Program-made: the position numbers and the translations under genes
The notes under the pieces: model-generated
What the model saw: only the letters and a program-made list of their open reading frames with translations
Databases searched by the model: none
Told to the model about the DNA's origin: nothing
Shown: positions 1-8,967 of the stretch, piece after piece
How positions within the stretch are numbered: the first letter of the stretch is position 1
Layout of the letters: the number at the start of each line of letters is the position of its first letter
NCBI GenBank assembly: GCA_003278305.1
Contig: QCFU01000010.1
Location: 1 to 53,306 of the forward strand
Direction: 5' to 3'
Length of the DNA: 53,306 bases
From: Prochlorococcus sp. AG-363-M21
GTDB lineage: Bacteria > Cyanobacteriota > Cyanobacteriia > PCC-6307 > Cyanobiaceae

Positions 1-672
1 TTAGCTGAAAGTAGTGAGGCTTTTTTGGCTGCCTCAGTTTTAGTAGGTTTAAAGGCAGAAGTTCTTGAGTCGGAAACTTTTCCGGTAGAAATTATTGGTG
101 AAGATGAAGAATTAGATTTTGCAGAACAAGGTTGGTTAGATCCCCGCATGGATTTACCTCAGTTTCCTGAGCGTCATCTTTATCGTCGCCTAGTTGCCCC
201 CCCTCCATTAAGGCGATCGGTTTCATTGGGCGAATTAATTGAACAACTTGAAACTATTGCGGAAACACTCGAAGCTGACGAATTGAAAAGGAGAAATCGT
301 AGAAAAGAAAAACGGCTTAGTGAAAGACAAATAATTGATCAAGTGTCTTCCCTTGCACACAGAGAAAAGTTACCCGAAACAACAGCTGCATTAGGTCTAT
401 TTTTAAATAATTGGGAGCCAGGTTTACATTGGATAGATTTTGATTGTCTTGTTAACTGTTGGCGAGATGCTGCTTATGATGACCTAGATACGGATCGAAT
501 AGGGGTGTTTTGGGCCCTTTTGTTTTTATGTTCTCAAGGAAAAGTTGACCTAGAACAAGATGAGTTTTTGTATGGAAAGTTAATGTTAAAAAGAGTTTTA
601 GCTCCAGGGTCTGTTACGCAACTTCCTTTACAAAAAGTTAACGTGCCAGATGGTTCTCCGGCTGCAGCTTAG
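1..672 (+). CDS. scpA: Segregation and condensation protein A, 5'-truncated
   Basis: C-terminal part of ScpA, the kleisin that bridges the SMC heads and binds ScpB in chromosome condensation and segregation. The reading frame is open back to base 1 (residues L-A-E-S-S-E-A-F before a TTG at 25), so the true start lies outside the window and the TTG should not be taken as the start. Visible features are the 'AASVLVGLKAEVL' helix typical of the kleisin middle region, a charged linker, and a C-terminal winged-helix part (roughly 'DRIGVFWALLFLCSQGKVDLEQDEFLYG'-type segment) that contacts SMC. It ends 55 bases before the nucleotidyltransferase on the same strand and may be co-transcribed with it. 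Family call is from pattern memory. Confidence 0.85.
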   Translation, partial: LAESSEAFLAASVLVGLKAEVLESETFPVEIIGEDEELDFAEQGWLDPRMDLPQFPERHLYRRLVAPPPLRRSVSLGELIEQLETIAETLEADELKRRNRRKEKRLSERQIIDQVSSLAHREKLPETTAALGLFLNNWEPGLHWIDFDCLVNCWRDAAYDDLDTDRIGVFWALLFLCSQGKVDLEQDEFLYGKLMLKRVLAPGSVTQLPLQKVNVPDGSPAAA

Positions 673-727
673 TGGAAGAGTTTAATAACAGTCTAATTTG
701 GCTTTATTCAATGAGGTCACTACGCCT

Positions 728-1906
728 ATGAAGGCGATGATCCTGGCAGCTGGTAAAGGCACTCGTGTGCAGCCAATCACTCACGTGATTCCAAAGCCAA
801 TGATTCCTATTTTACAGAAGCCTGTTATGGAATTTCTGTTGGAATTGCTTAAAGAGCATGGATTTACTGAAATAATGGTTAACGTTTCTCATTTAGCTGA
901 AGAAATTGAAAATTATTTTCGTGATGGACAAAGATTTGGCGTTGAGATTGCATATAGTTTCGAAGGACGCATTGAGGATGGCGAATTAATTGGGGATGCT
1001 CTTGGATCTGCTGGAGGATTAAAAAAGATTCAAGATTTTCAAAATTTCTTTGATGATACTTTTGTTGTTCTTTGTGGAGATGCATTAATTGATTTGGATC
1101 TATCTAAAGCAGTAAAGCATCATAAAGCGAAAGGGGCTTTGGCAACTTTGATAACGAAGCGAGTGCCCAAAGAAAACGTGAGTAGTTATGGTGTAGTTGT
1201 AACGGAAGATGATTACCGAGTTAAAGATTTTCAGGAAAAACCATCTATTGAAAGTGCTTTAAGCGACAACATTAATACTGGAATTTATCTTTTTGAACCT
1301 GAAATATTTGATCATATTCCTTCAAATCAACCATTTGATATAGGTGCAGATCTTTTCCCTAAGCTTGTAGAAATGAAAGCCCCATTTTATGCTTTGCCAA
1401 TGGATTTTCAGTGGGTTGATATTGGCAAAGTTCCTGACTATTGGAAGGCAATCAGAAGTGTACTTTTGGGAGAATTGCGTCAGATTGATATTCCAGGTAA
1501 AGAGGTGAGACCTGGGATATTTACTGGCTTAAATGTTGCAGCTAATTGGGACAAAATTAATGTTGAAGGTCCAATATATGTAGGAGGAATGACTAGGATT
1601 GAGGATGGAGCTACTATTATTGGTCCTTCAATGATTGGTCCTAGTTGTTGTATTTGTGAGGGAACGACAATCGATAATTCAATTATTTTTGATTATTCAC
1701 GAATTGGTTCTGGGGTTCAATTAGTAGAAAAATTAGTTTTTGGTAGATATTGTGTTGACAAAAACGGAGATCATTTTGACTTACAGGAAGCTGCTCTTGA
1801 TTGGCTAATTACTGATGCAAGAAGACAAGATTTCACAGAACCATCTCCACAACAAAAGGCAATGGCGCAATTACTAGGAACAGATCTTATCTCTGCTACA
1901 AATTGA
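728..1906 (+). CDS. Sugar-phosphate nucleotidyltransferase (NDP-sugar pyrophosphorylase)
   Basis: 392-residue enzyme expected to join a nucleoside triphosphate to a sugar-1-phosphate, giving NDP-sugars for envelope polysaccharide. The N-terminus carries the signature loop AAGKGTRVQPIT followed by PKPMIP (residues about 6-27), then the 'VVLCGDALIDLDL' metal and sugar site. The C-terminal third has hexapeptide-like repeats (left-handed beta helix, around GGMTRIEDGATIIGPSMIG). The ATG at 728 was chosen because the signature loop normally begins a few residues from the start; a TTG at 698 would add ten unlikely residues. The base and sugar (GDP-mannose, dTDP- or UDP-glucose) cannot be told from sequence alone. 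Its last 11 bases overlap the convergent metF. Confidence 0.85.
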   Translation: MKAMILAAGKGTRVQPITHVIPKPMIPILQKPVMEFLLELLKEHGFTEIMVNVSHLAEEIENYFRDGQRFGVEIAYSFEGRIEDGELIGDALGSAGGLKKIQDFQNFFDDTFVVLCGDALIDLDLSKAVKHHKAKGALATLITKRVPKENVSSYGVVVTEDDYRVKDFQEKPSIESALSDNINTGIYLFEPEIFDHIPSNQPFDIGADLFPKLVEMKAPFYALPMDFQWVDIGKVPDYWKAIRSVLLGELRQIDIPGKEVRPGIFTGLNVAANWDKINVEGPIYVGGMTRIEDGATIIGPSMIGPSCCICEGTTIDNSIIFDYSRIGSGVQLVEKLVFGRYCVDKNGDHFDLQEAALDWLITDARRQDFTEPSPQQKAMAQLLGTDLISATN

Positions 1907-2816
1907 TATTGGCCTGATCGAGAATATTAGGGATATATTCTTCTGCTTTGATTGCCATTAAATGTACTCCTTTGGCTACGCCAAGAAACGCTTTAACTTG
2001 TTCAGAAGCTATTTTTATTCCTTCTTGCATAGGGTTGGCAGAGTTTTCCAGTCTGCCGATAATTTCATTTGGTATACAAGCACCTGGGACGACTTTATTT
2101 ATAAAAGCAGCATTTTTTGCTGACTTAAGTAAAAAGACACCTGCAAGCACGGGTAACTCAAGAGGCTCTGAGATTTCCTTGCAAAAGCGCTCTAGAGTTT
2201 TTGGGTCCATAACCATTTGAGTTTGCAAAAACTTGGCTCCAGCTGTTTTTTTGCGCTCTAATCGTTTCCTAAGACTATTGATATTGCGACAATTTGGGTC
2301 GGCTGCCGCACCTGGGAATAAATCTATTTTGCCATCTGCTAAAGAACCGGATACTGGATCTTTGCCAGCATTAAGAGCGCTAACTTCGTTTAATAGCTTG
2401 ACAGATTCATAGTCGTGAACTGGTCTTGCATTTGGTTGATCTCCTGCTTGTACAGGGTCTCCAGTTAGACATAATATATTTTTTATTCCTAGAGCATGTG
2501 CACCAAGTAGTTCAGCTTGAAGTCCAATGCGATTCTTGTCTCTACAGGCTAATTGGAAAATTGGCTCAAGGTTTGCTTCTAAAAGAAGTTTGCAAACTGC
2601 CATAGAACTCATTCTCATGATGGCTCTGCTGCCATCTGTAACATTAATTGCATGAACTCGACCAGAAAGTTTCTTTGCCACAGAAAGTGCCCCAGAAGCG
2701 TCTCCACCCCTTGGAGGCATTATTTCGGCGGTAATAGTTGCCCCTTGTGATTTAAGTGAGTTTTGAAGTATGGAATTCAATGTTTTTCTTATTTGAAAAT
2801 TACTATCGCTTATCAA
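1896..2816 (-). CDS. metF: 5,10-methylenetetrahydrofolate reductase
   Basis: FAD-dependent TIM-barrel enzyme reducing 5,10-methylene-THF to 5-methyl-THF, the methyl donor for methionine synthesis. Diagnostic features are 'TAEIMPPRGGD' near residue 30 (catalytic Glu region), 'INVTDGSRA', the 'FQLACRDKNRIGLQAELLGAHALGI' barrel strand-helix and 'LCLTGDP'. Length about 306 fits the family. No ATG is available at the N-terminus; the frame starts at a TTG at 2816, and a second TTG at 2780 would give a start closer to relatives, so the start is uncertain. It is divergent from the pedR-like gene across 38 bases that contain a 7-bp inverted repeat. Confidence 0.9.
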   Translation of the reverse strand: MISDSNFQIRKTLNSILQNSLKSQGATITAEIMPPRGGDASGALSVAKKLSGRVHAINVTDGSRAIMRMSSMAVCKLLLEANLEPIFQLACRDKNRIGLQAELLGAHALGIKNILCLTGDPVQAGDQPNARPVHDYESVKLLNEVSALNAGKDPVSGSLADGKIDLFPGAAADPNCRNINSLRKRLERKKTAGAKFLQTQMVMDPKTLERFCKEISEPLELPVLAGVFLLKSAKNAAFINKVVPGACIPNEIIGRLENSANPMQEGIKIASEQVKAFLGVAKGVHLMAIKAEEYIPNILDQANINL

Positions 2817-2820
2817 ATAG

Positions 2821-2849
2821 CTTAGTTTGCCTAATATGAAATAACTAAG
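2821..2849. promoter_or_regulatory. 7-bp inverted repeat in the metF/pedR divergent region
   Basis: CTTAGTT at 2821-2827 is matched by its exact reverse complement AACTAAG at 2843-2849 with a 15-base spacer. It lies almost alone between the divergent starts of metF (2816) and the LuxR-type regulator (2855). The symmetry is seen directly; a role as an operator is inference. Confidence 0.35.
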
Positions 2850-2854
2850 TTGAT

Positions 2855-3148
2855 ATGGAGGGCATGTTTACAGGAGATTTTCCCAATTCATCGCAAATGT
2901 CTCTATCAGCAAGGGAGATGGAAATTATTGAGCTAGTTGCTGATGGCTTAACAAATCAAGAAATCGCTCAAAAATTAACGATAAGTAAACGTACAGTAGA
3001 TAACCATGTAAGCAATATGTTTACAAAAACAGGTTCTAAGAATCGAGTTGCTCTACTGAATTGGGCTATGGATCATGGGAAAATTTGCAGAGATGGTTTT
3101 AATTGCTGCTCTTTGCCCGACGATGAGCCTTCCTCTCAGGATCTTTAA
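2855..3148 (+). CDS. pedR: Small LuxR-type regulator, PedR-like
   Basis: 97-residue protein that is almost only a LuxR/NarL helix-turn-helix (residues about 17-80: 'LSAREMEIIELVADGLTNQEIA' region, recognition helix 'SKRTVDNHVSNMF'), with no receiver domain. A cluster of Cys follows (C76, then CC near 83-84). In Synechocystis the similar short protein PedR (Ssl0564) responds to photosynthetic electron flow through thioredoxin; applying that role here is inference, although the cysteines suit redox sensing. ATG at 2855; an in-frame ATG at 2864 is a possible alternative. Divergent from metF; its last 50 bases overlap the convergent 63-residue gene. Confidence 0.8.
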   Translation: MEGMFTGDFPNSSQMSLSAREMEIIELVADGLTNQEIAQKLTISKRTVDNHVSNMFTKTGSKNRVALLNWAMDHGKICRDGFNCCSLPDDEPSSQDL

Positions 3149-3290
3149 GTTTACCGAAATCTAAATCTGGCAAATCTAGTAAAGAGTATTCTTCCTTAGG
3201 CAATCCAATAAGATCTGCATAAGCCAAGCATGCCTCTTTATCAGAGCAACTGAAACGGAGTATTCCGTTTATGTCATATAAGCCAAACAA
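3099..3290 (-). CDS. Conserved-looking small protein, 63 aa, unknown function
   Basis: Begins MFGLYDINGILRF and is followed by 'CSDKEACLAYADLIGLP', then a charged tail rich in Lys/Arg. I recognise no domain with a named function; my memory is that picocyanobacteria carry similar small unknowns. The start is a TTG at 3290 and is well supported: a full AGGAGG Shine-Dalgarno lies at 3298-3303 on this strand, seven bases upstream. A GTG just inside that region is in another frame and stops quickly. The gene runs tail to tail into pedR and overlaps it by 50 bases, so both 3' ends are doubly coding. Confidence 0.7.
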   Translation of the reverse strand: MFGLYDINGILRFSCSDKEACLAYADLIGLPKEEYSLLDLPDLDFGKLKDPERKAHRRAKSSN

Positions 3291-3381
3291 GCTTCACCCT
3301 CCTGAAACTTGACTTTCTCATTCGGCCTTAAGCAGGCAAAACGAAATATAAAAATAATCTAAAGGATTTTGAGCTTTTTTT

Positions 3382-3882
3382 CTAGTTGATCTTGAAGCGT
3401 ATTTTGTCTTTTTGGGACCAACTTGAGATTGGTTGATTGGCTAAAGCTGCATTTGATAGAAGTTTTTCTCCTGTGATTTCAATATCGCACCAACTGGGTT
3501 TAATGACGATCGAATCTTTTTCTTTTAACTCAACTTCTGCTATGGCTAATGGAAAGTTTGAGCCCGAGAAGCAATCAACTATCCATGAACCATTATTTAG
3601 ATCAAGATGATATCGTTGTTTCGTTAACTTTTTTGTTGATTTACTAAGAATTTCCTCTGCATCTTCTACTGGAATTATGTATTCTAATTCAGTATTGACT
3701 AGCCCATCTAATGAATTTTTTAGTGTAATAAATGCTTTGTTTTGATTAATAATTCTTACTCTTACTATCCATTCCTCAAAGTTGAAAGATAAATAACATT
3801 GCTGTATTTCTTCAGAAGAAATTACTTGCTTTTTCCAATCATCTTTTTGAATTAAGAATCTTCTTTCTATTTCAAGTATCAT
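3382..3882 (-). CDS. CYTH-domain triphosphatase-like protein
   Basis: 166-residue CYTH (triphosphate tunnel metalloenzyme) protein. Family members hydrolyse tripolyphosphate or other triphosphates inside an eight-strand beta tunnel. The N-terminal motif reads E-I-E-R-R-F, matching E-x-E-x-K except that Lys is replaced by Arg. Later charged strands ('IVRVRIINQNKAFITLKN', 'EVELKEKDS', 'CDIEITGE') fit the tunnel. Start set at ATG 3882 because the motif normally sits within the first ten residues and this leaves 7 bases after the nadK stop; a TTG at 3909 would overlap nadK. Probably co-transcribed with nadK. Substrate unknown. Confidence 0.8.
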   Translation of the reverse strand: MILEIERRFLIQKDDWKKQVISSEEIQQCYLSFNFEEWIVRVRIINQNKAFITLKNSLDGLVNTELEYIIPVEDAEEILSKSTKKLTKQRYHLDLNNGSWIVDCFSGSNFPLAIAEVELKEKDSIVIKPSWCDIEITGEKLLSNAALANQPISSWSQKDKIRFKIN

Positions 3883-3889
3883 TTTATTT

Positions 3890-4798
3890 TTAGGACTTTT
3901 TCTTATCAATTACACTGCCTGCCCAATGCAGTTTTCTAGTAAGTGTTGTGTAATAAGAAGGCGTCGGATCAAGAATTAAAATTTGAGCATAATGTGGTGA
4001 CTTTTGAATTAAGCAGTTATCTCTTGGTGTGAGTTCTGTACTTCTAATTCCATCTTGCCAAAGCTTTACTGAGTGAGATGAGTCTCCAGTGGACTTAATG
4101 CTAATCATAGAATTAGAAGGAACAACTATAGGCCTACTAGATAAACTCATTGGGCAAATTGCAGTCACAATAATTGCTTCTATTTCTGGGTGCAGAATAG
4201 GTCCTCCTGCTGCCATTGAATATGCAGTGGACCCTGTTGGAGACGATAAAATTAATCCATCTCCTTTATATATATCGACTGCTTCTTCATCAATTTCTAG
4301 TTGCAAACTACATGTAGGTGATTTTTCATCTATGTTTGGTCGTAAATAAAAGTCATTTAAAGCTAAGAAAGTTTTGGAATTAGAACTTTCTTTTTCTCCT
4401 GATTCTATTTCAACTTTTGCTTGTAGCATCATCCGTTTCTTTATTTCAAAATGATCGTTTTTGATCATTTTCCATATATCTTTTACTTTTAATAGGCTTT
4501 TATCATGTGTTAAAAAACCCAGATTACCGCCAACATTGAAACTTAATATTGGTATTTTATGAGGAGCAAGATGCCTTGCTGCACTTAGAACAGTTCCATC
4601 TCCACCCATAACAATTGCTAAGTCAGGATCATTAAGATCTGATTGGTTTAATGATGGAAACTCAGTTAAGCTTGATCCACCTTTAATGATTTTTACACCT
4701 ATACCTATATCGGTTAACTCTTTAGAGAAACTTATTGCTGTATTGACTGCATTTTGATTCTTTGATTTATATATAAGCCATACATTTCTTAGTTCCAT
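3890..4798 (-). CDS. nadK: NAD kinase
   Basis: Phosphorylates NAD to NADP, the electron acceptor of photosynthesis. The phosphate-binding motif GGDGT is at residues 65-69 ('AIVMGGDGTVLSAARHL'), followed by 'FNVGGNLGFL' and the conserved 'DGLILSSPTGSTAYSMAAGGPI' region that binds NAD. 302 residues is normal. It lies 11 bases after ndhE in a minus-strand run and just ahead of the CYTH gene, so it is likely to be expressed with the ndh genes. Cyanobacteria often have two NAD kinases; which paralogue this is cannot be decided here. Confidence 0.93.
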   Translation of the reverse strand: MELRNVWLIYKSKNQNAVNTAISFSKELTDIGIGVKIIKGGSSLTEFPSLNQSDLNDPDLAIVMGGDGTVLSAARHLAPHKIPILSFNVGGNLGFLTHDKSLLKVKDIWKMIKNDHFEIKKRMMLQAKVEIESGEKESSNSKTFLALNDFYLRPNIDEKSPTCSLQLEIDEEAVDIYKGDGLILSSPTGSTAYSMAAGGPILHPEIEAIIVTAICPMSLSSRPIVVPSNSMISIKSTGDSSHSVKLWQDGIRSTELTPRDNCLIQKSPHYAQILILDPTPSYYTTLTRKLHWAGSVIDKKKS

Positions 4799-4809
4799 TC
4801 TTTATTCTC

Positions 4810-5136
4810 TTACCATTTTAATAAATTAAAACTTTCCATATCTATAGTTGTTCTATTTCTATACAGGGAGATTAGTATTGCTAGACCAACTGCTGCTTCA
4901 GCAGCCGCGACAGTTATAACAAAAACTGTAAATACTTGACCTCTTATTAAATTCCCGTCGATATAAGATGAAAAAGACATTAAGTTAATATTTACTGCAT
5001 TTAGCATTAGTTCAATACTCATTAAGACACGTACAGCATTTCTACTATTTATCAGTCCCCATACTCCAATGCAAAATAGAAGTGATGAGATTAATAAATA
5101 AGCTTGAAGTGGAATTGGTGTTATATCGTTAAACAT
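4810..5136 (-). CDS. ndhE: NAD(P)H-quinone oxidoreductase subunit 4L
   Basis: 108-residue NuoK-type membrane subunit of the cyanobacterial NDH-1 complex, which moves electrons from reduced ferredoxin to plastoquinone in cyclic flow and respiration. Three hydrophobic helices are visible, with the conserved acidic residues in '[13 protein letters not shown]' (helix 2) and '[17 protein letters not shown]' (helix 3) that take part in proton transfer. It is the last gene of ndhA-I-G-E, 4 bases after ndhG, which supports translational coupling. Confidence 0.95.
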   Translation of the reverse strand: MFNDITPIPLQAYLLISSLLFCIGVWGLINSRNAVRVLMSIELMLNAVNINLMSFSSYIDGNLIRGQVFTVFVITVAAAEAAVGLAILISLYRNRTTIDMESFNLLKW

Positions 5137-5140
5137 GAGA

Positions 5141-5743
5141 CTATTTAGTGCTTTGGTCTAGAAGGATAGGTTCGTTTGATTTCTCAATTAAATTTTGATC
5201 AACTGAGTCACCAGTTCCAACGTCGCTTGTTAATACATCTCTTCTTGCTAAAACTATTGCACCTATCATAGCCATTAGTAAGAGTACTGATGCAACTTCA
5301 AATGGTAATAAATAATCAGTAAATAAATGTTCACCAATCCGTTCTGTAGCCATTTCACCTATTGCTTCTGGTCCAGGTGAAATCCATTGAGTTGTGAAGT
5401 CAACTCTTAATAATAGAAGTAGTAAGCCAGTGCAAACTAAACCCGAAAGAAATTTTCTTACTTTTAACCCTTGAATTTCTTTAAGTTTTTCTTTTTTATT
5501 TACTAGCATAATTGCAAAGAGTATTAATACATTTACCGCTCCCACGTAAACAAGTATTTGAGCTGCTGCAACAAAACTTGCATTTAAGAGAAGGTATAAT
5601 CCAGCAACTCCCATAAATACTCCACCTAATAGAAAAGCGGAATAAACAATATTATTTAATAAAACAACTCCTAATGCTCCTAGGATTACCACGCTTCCAA
5701 GAATCACGAAACATATTTGTTGAGCACTGCTAGCAATATTCAT
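5141..5743 (-). CDS. ndhG: NAD(P)H-quinone oxidoreductase subunit 6
   Basis: 200-residue NuoJ-type membrane subunit of NDH-1. About five hydrophobic segments are visible, including the typical '[18 protein letters not shown]' helix with the pi-bulge region, and '[19 protein letters not shown]' near the end. The C-terminal tail is polar. Its start overlaps the ndhI stop by four bases (ATGA), and ndhE follows after four bases, the standard ndhA-I-G-E operon order of cyanobacteria and chloroplasts. Confidence 0.95.
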   Translation of the reverse strand: MNIASSAQQICFVILGSVVILGALGVVLLNNIVYSAFLLGGVFMGVAGLYLLLNASFVAAAQILVYVGAVNVLILFAIMLVNKKEKLKEIQGLKVRKFLSGLVCTGLLLLLLRVDFTTQWISPGPEAIGEMATERIGEHLFTDYLLPFEVASVLLLMAMIGAIVLARRDVLTSDVGTGDSVDQNLIEKSNEPILLDQSTK

Positions 5744-6384
5744 TTGGATTGACCTCCTTTCCCTTCTTCGTTTGACAAGGAATTGTCTTTAGAAATAGCT
5801 TCTTTCTTCATTAACTCAAGAACTTGTGAAGGTAAATTGCCCGCACGAGGATTGTTATCTGGTATTTCATGAGGGTCCATAACTCCTTTTGGTAAATAAC
5901 CAAGTTCTCTAAGAGGTTTTATAGATGGGTCTGTGGTAACACTGGTGGGTAAACGGCCTAGGGCAACATTGTCATAATTGAGACTGTGCCTATCAAAAGC
6001 TGCAAGTTCATATTCTTCTGTCATTGATAGGCAATTGGTAGGACAGTATTCAACACAGTTGCCACAAAAGATGCAAACACCAAAATCAATTGAATAATTT
6101 CTAAGCTCTTTTTTCTTTGTTTCTTTATTCATTACCCAATCAACTACTGGCAAATTTATTGGACAAACTCTTACGCATACTTCGCATGCAATACACTTAT
6201 CAAATTCATAATGTATTCTTCCTCGATATCTTTCTGAAGGAATCAATTTTTCATATGGATATTGAACCGTAATAGGGCGACGTCCCATATGATCAAAGGT
6301 CACTGCAAGCCCTTTGAGGAGATATTGCCCCGCGCTTATAGCCTGTTGGGTATAGTCAGCAATTTGTTTAAAGAAGCTAGTCAT
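5740..6384 (-). CDS. ndhI: NAD(P)H-quinone oxidoreductase subunit I (2x[4Fe-4S])
   Basis: 214-residue peripheral-arm iron-sulfur subunit of NDH-1. Two complete ferredoxin-type motifs are present: Cys64, 67, 70, 74 ('[12 protein letters not shown]') and Cys104, 107, 110, 114 ('[12 protein letters not shown]'), which should hold the two 4Fe-4S clusters passing electrons toward plastoquinone. An N-terminal amphipathic stretch anchors it on the membrane arm. It follows ndhA after about 99 bases containing a small inverted repeat and overlaps ndhG by four bases. Confidence 0.96.
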   Translation of the reverse strand: MTSFFKQIADYTQQAISAGQYLLKGLAVTFDHMGRRPITVQYPYEKLIPSERYRGRIHYEFDKCIACEVCVRVCPINLPVVDWVMNKETKKKELRNYSIDFGVCIFCGNCVEYCPTNCLSMTEEYELAAFDRHSLNYDNVALGRLPTSVTTDPSIKPLRELGYLPKGVMDPHEIPDNNPRAGNLPSQVLELMKKEAISKDNSLSNEEGKGGQSK

Positions 6385-6442
6385 TTGAATTGCAAGGAGA
6401 TCTTTTTCTAGTGTCTTTAGCTAGATTTTACATGGATTTTTC

Positions 6443-6469
6443 TTCTATTAAGCACTATCACTAATAGAA
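6443..6469. repeat. 8-bp inverted repeat in the ndhA-ndhI spacer
   Basis: TTCTATTA at 6443-6450 and TAATAGAA at 6462-6469 are exact reverse complements around an 11-base loop. No T-run follows on the minus strand, so it is not a standard terminator; it may affect mRNA processing between ndhA and ndhI, or be chance in AT-rich DNA. Confidence 0.3.
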
Positions 6470-6483
6470 ATCGTGTTTTAGAT

Positions 6484-7602
6484 TTACCCTCCAAATGCTA
6501 ATGGAAATGCTAGTTTTAGGGCAGCTGTAAAAAGTAAATTTACTAATGAAATTGGGAGTAGGAACTTCCAACCTAGATCTAGTAATTGATCAATGCGAAC
6601 TCTTGGAGTTGTCCATCTAAGCAAGATAGCCAAGAAGACTAGTAAATATGTTTTAAGTATTGTCATTGCTATCCCAATAGAAGCGGTGAATACTTGTACT
6701 AAAGGCGCATCAATATTTTGCCCTAGAAATTGAGCAATCCATTCCACTGGAATAGGAAATCCCCAGCCTCCCAGGTAGAGAATTGAAACCAATAAAGCAG
6801 ATAAAACCAGATTGATATAACTACCTAGATAGAAAAGGGCAAATTTCATTCCTGCATATTCAGTTTGATATCCAGCCACCAATTCTTCTTCAGCTTCAGG
6901 TAAGTCAAATGGAAGCCTCTCGCATTCTGCTAGTGCGCATATCCAAAATATTAAAAACCCAACAGGTTGCCGCCAAATATTCCAACTTAAAAAACCAACT
7001 CCATTCTGTTGGTTCACAATATCAACAGTACTTAATGAATTGCTCATCATTACGATTGCTAAAACAGATAATGCTAATGGAATTTCATAACTGATTGATT
7101 GTGCGGCTGCTCTTAATCCACCAAGTAACGAATACTTATTATTAGAGGCGTATCCACTCATGAGTAGCCCAATTGGCTGAATGCTGCTAAGAGCAATCCA
7201 TAAAAAAATTCCAATTCCAACATTGCTAATAATTAGATTTTGACCAAAAGGAACAATTAACCAAGAAAGTATGACTGGAATTAAGACAAGAACCGGTCCA
7301 AGCGAAAATAATAGGCTGTCAGCTTTGGTAGGTATAACATCTTCTTTAACAAGTAATTTCAGCCCATCTGCAATGGGTTGGAGAATGCCTAATGACCCTG
7401 CATATTCAGGACCTATACGCTGTTGTGCTGCAGCTGAAATTTTTCTTTCAAGCCAAACAGTTACCAGTACTCCTATTAGTGCTGATGTGAGCACTAATAG
7501 CATTGGTAATGGGAGCCAAAGGATATGTGAGACTTCGGAAGAAAGGCCTAATCCTTGAAGGAGGTTGTTGAAACTTGATTCAAGGTCTAAACCAGTATTC
7601 AC
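6484..7602 (-). CDS. ndhA: NAD(P)H-quinone oxidoreductase subunit 1
   Basis: NuoH-type membrane subunit that joins the NDH-1 membrane arm to the quinone site. Eight or so transmembrane helices are visible, with family hallmarks '[23 protein letters not shown]', '[28 protein letters not shown]' and a C-terminal '[15 protein letters not shown]'. The GTG at 7602 gives 372 residues, which I recall as the usual cyanobacterial length; AAAGGAAG lies upstream, somewhat far away. An ATG at 7638 would add 12 residues. First gene of ndhA-I-G-E, 60 bases after gltA on the same strand. Confidence 0.93.
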   Translation of the reverse strand: MNTGLDLESSFNNLLQGLGLSSEVSHILWLPLPMLLVLTSALIGVLVTVWLERKISAAAQQRIGPEYAGSLGILQPIADGLKLLVKEDVIPTKADSLLFSLGPVLVLIPVILSWLIVPFGQNLIISNVGIGIFLWIALSSIQPIGLLMSGYASNNKYSLLGGLRAAAQSISYEIPLALSVLAIVMMSNSLSTVDIVNQQNGVGFLSWNIWRQPVGFLIFWICALAECERLPFDLPEAEEELVAGYQTEYAGMKFALFYLGSYINLVLSALLVSILYLGGWGFPIPVEWIAQFLGQNIDAPLVQVFTASIGIAMTILKTYLLVFLAILLRWTTPRVRIDQLLDLGWKFLLPISLVNLLFTAALKLAFPLAFGG

Positions 7603-7662
7603 TGTAAAAAAAATTACTTCCTTTAGGTTAGTTAGCATTGCGACTATTTTGTTGCATTCAAA

Positions 7663-8850
7663 TTAGTTCTTTGTGATAGAAGAGCGCTCTTCGAGAGGTT
7701 CCCAGGTTCTATTGTGTTTGCCTGTATATATCTGAGTAGGTCTATATATACGATTAGCACTAAGTTGCTCTCTCCAGTGTGCAAGCCAACCTGAGACTCT
7801 TGAGATCGCAAAAATAGGTGTAAATAAGTCTTTTGGAATACCCAGTTTTCGATAAACCAGTCCAGAGTAAAAGTCAACATTTGGATATATTCCTTTTGGG
7901 CCAAGTTTTGGAGTGGCTGCTTGTTCTACTGCTTGTGCTACATCGTACATTTCATCTTTTCCAAACCTTGCAAACAGTTCTTCTGCAAAACTTTGCAAGA
8001 GATTTGCTCGAGGGTCTTTAACTTTGTATTCCCGATGCCCAAAACCCATAATTTTTTCTTTATTTTTGATTGCTTGATCTAAAAAAGAACTTGCACGATC
8101 AGGAGACTTTATTTTTTCAAGCATTTTGATTACATCCTCATTTGCGCCTCCATGTAAAGGGCCAGCAAGAGTTCCTACAGCAGAAGCAATAACAGCGTAT
8201 GGGTCTGTCAGAGTACTTGCTGTAACGCGCGCGCTAAATGTACTTGCATTTAAACTATGTTCGGCATGCAAGATTAAACATCTATCGAGAACTCTTGCTG
8301 CGATTGGATCTGGTTCTTTTTCTGTAAGCATATAGAGAAAATTTGCTGAATATGGTAAATCGTCTCTGGGTTGAATAGGGTCTTGACCTTTACGTATTAA
8401 TTGAAAGGCGGCAACCATAGTTGGAATTTTTGCGATTAACCTCACTACTGCGTCATAAATGTATTTTGGGTCATCTATTGCTCTTCTTGAATAAAATAGT
8501 CCTAATGATGCTGCACTCGATTGAAGGGCATCCATAGGGTGCCCTGATTCTGGAAAGCATTTCATCATGTCCCTTACTCGAAAACTTAGCCTTCGATGCA
8601 TTTGAATTTGGCTTTCAAATTCTTTTAATTGCTTTGATGTAGGAAGTTCTCCCCAAATTAAAAGGAAAGTTGTTTCTAAAAAACTACTTTTTTCGGCTAA
8701 TTCTGAAATGGAATACCCTCTGTATTTTAAGTCTCCTTTCTCTCCATCAATATCACATATAGAAGATTGTGCGACTGGTACTCCCTCAAGGCCTGGCCTT
8801 AAGTTGAGGCTATTTGGCTGTTGTTTATTTTCTATGTCAAGACCCTCCAT
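7663..8850 (-). CDS. gltA: Citrate synthase
   Basis: Condenses acetyl-CoA and oxaloacetate to citrate, the entry to the incomplete TCA route feeding 2-oxoglutarate for nitrogen assimilation. Conserved catalytic regions are visible: 'HAEHSLNASTFSARV' (His at the oxaloacetate site), 'GPLHGGANEDV' (catalytic His) and 'GFGHREYKVKDPRA', with the catalytic Asp in 'YPNVDFYSGLVY'. 395 residues, type-II-like short form. It precedes ndhA on the same strand. Confidence 0.96.
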   Translation of the reverse strand: MEGLDIENKQQPNSLNLRPGLEGVPVAQSSICDIDGEKGDLKYRGYSISELAEKSSFLETTFLLIWGELPTSKQLKEFESQIQMHRRLSFRVRDMMKCFPESGHPMDALQSSAASLGLFYSRRAIDDPKYIYDAVVRLIAKIPTMVAAFQLIRKGQDPIQPRDDLPYSANFLYMLTEKEPDPIAARVLDRCLILHAEHSLNASTFSARVTASTLTDPYAVIASAVGTLAGPLHGGANEDVIKMLEKIKSPDRASSFLDQAIKNKEKIMGFGHREYKVKDPRANLLQSFAEELFARFGKDEMYDVAQAVEQAATPKLGPKGIYPNVDFYSGLVYRKLGIPKDLFTPIFAISRVSGWLAHWREQLSANRIYRPTQIYTGKHNRTWEPLEERSSITKN

Positions 8851-8967
8851 ATTTTCAAAAAGATGCTGGCAAAAATTAATCTTATTGCAAAAGCGATAAT
8901 AGCTTAAATTAAGGTTCTTATTTAATGGGATTAGATATATCTCATCATAGATATAAAAAAAGATATT

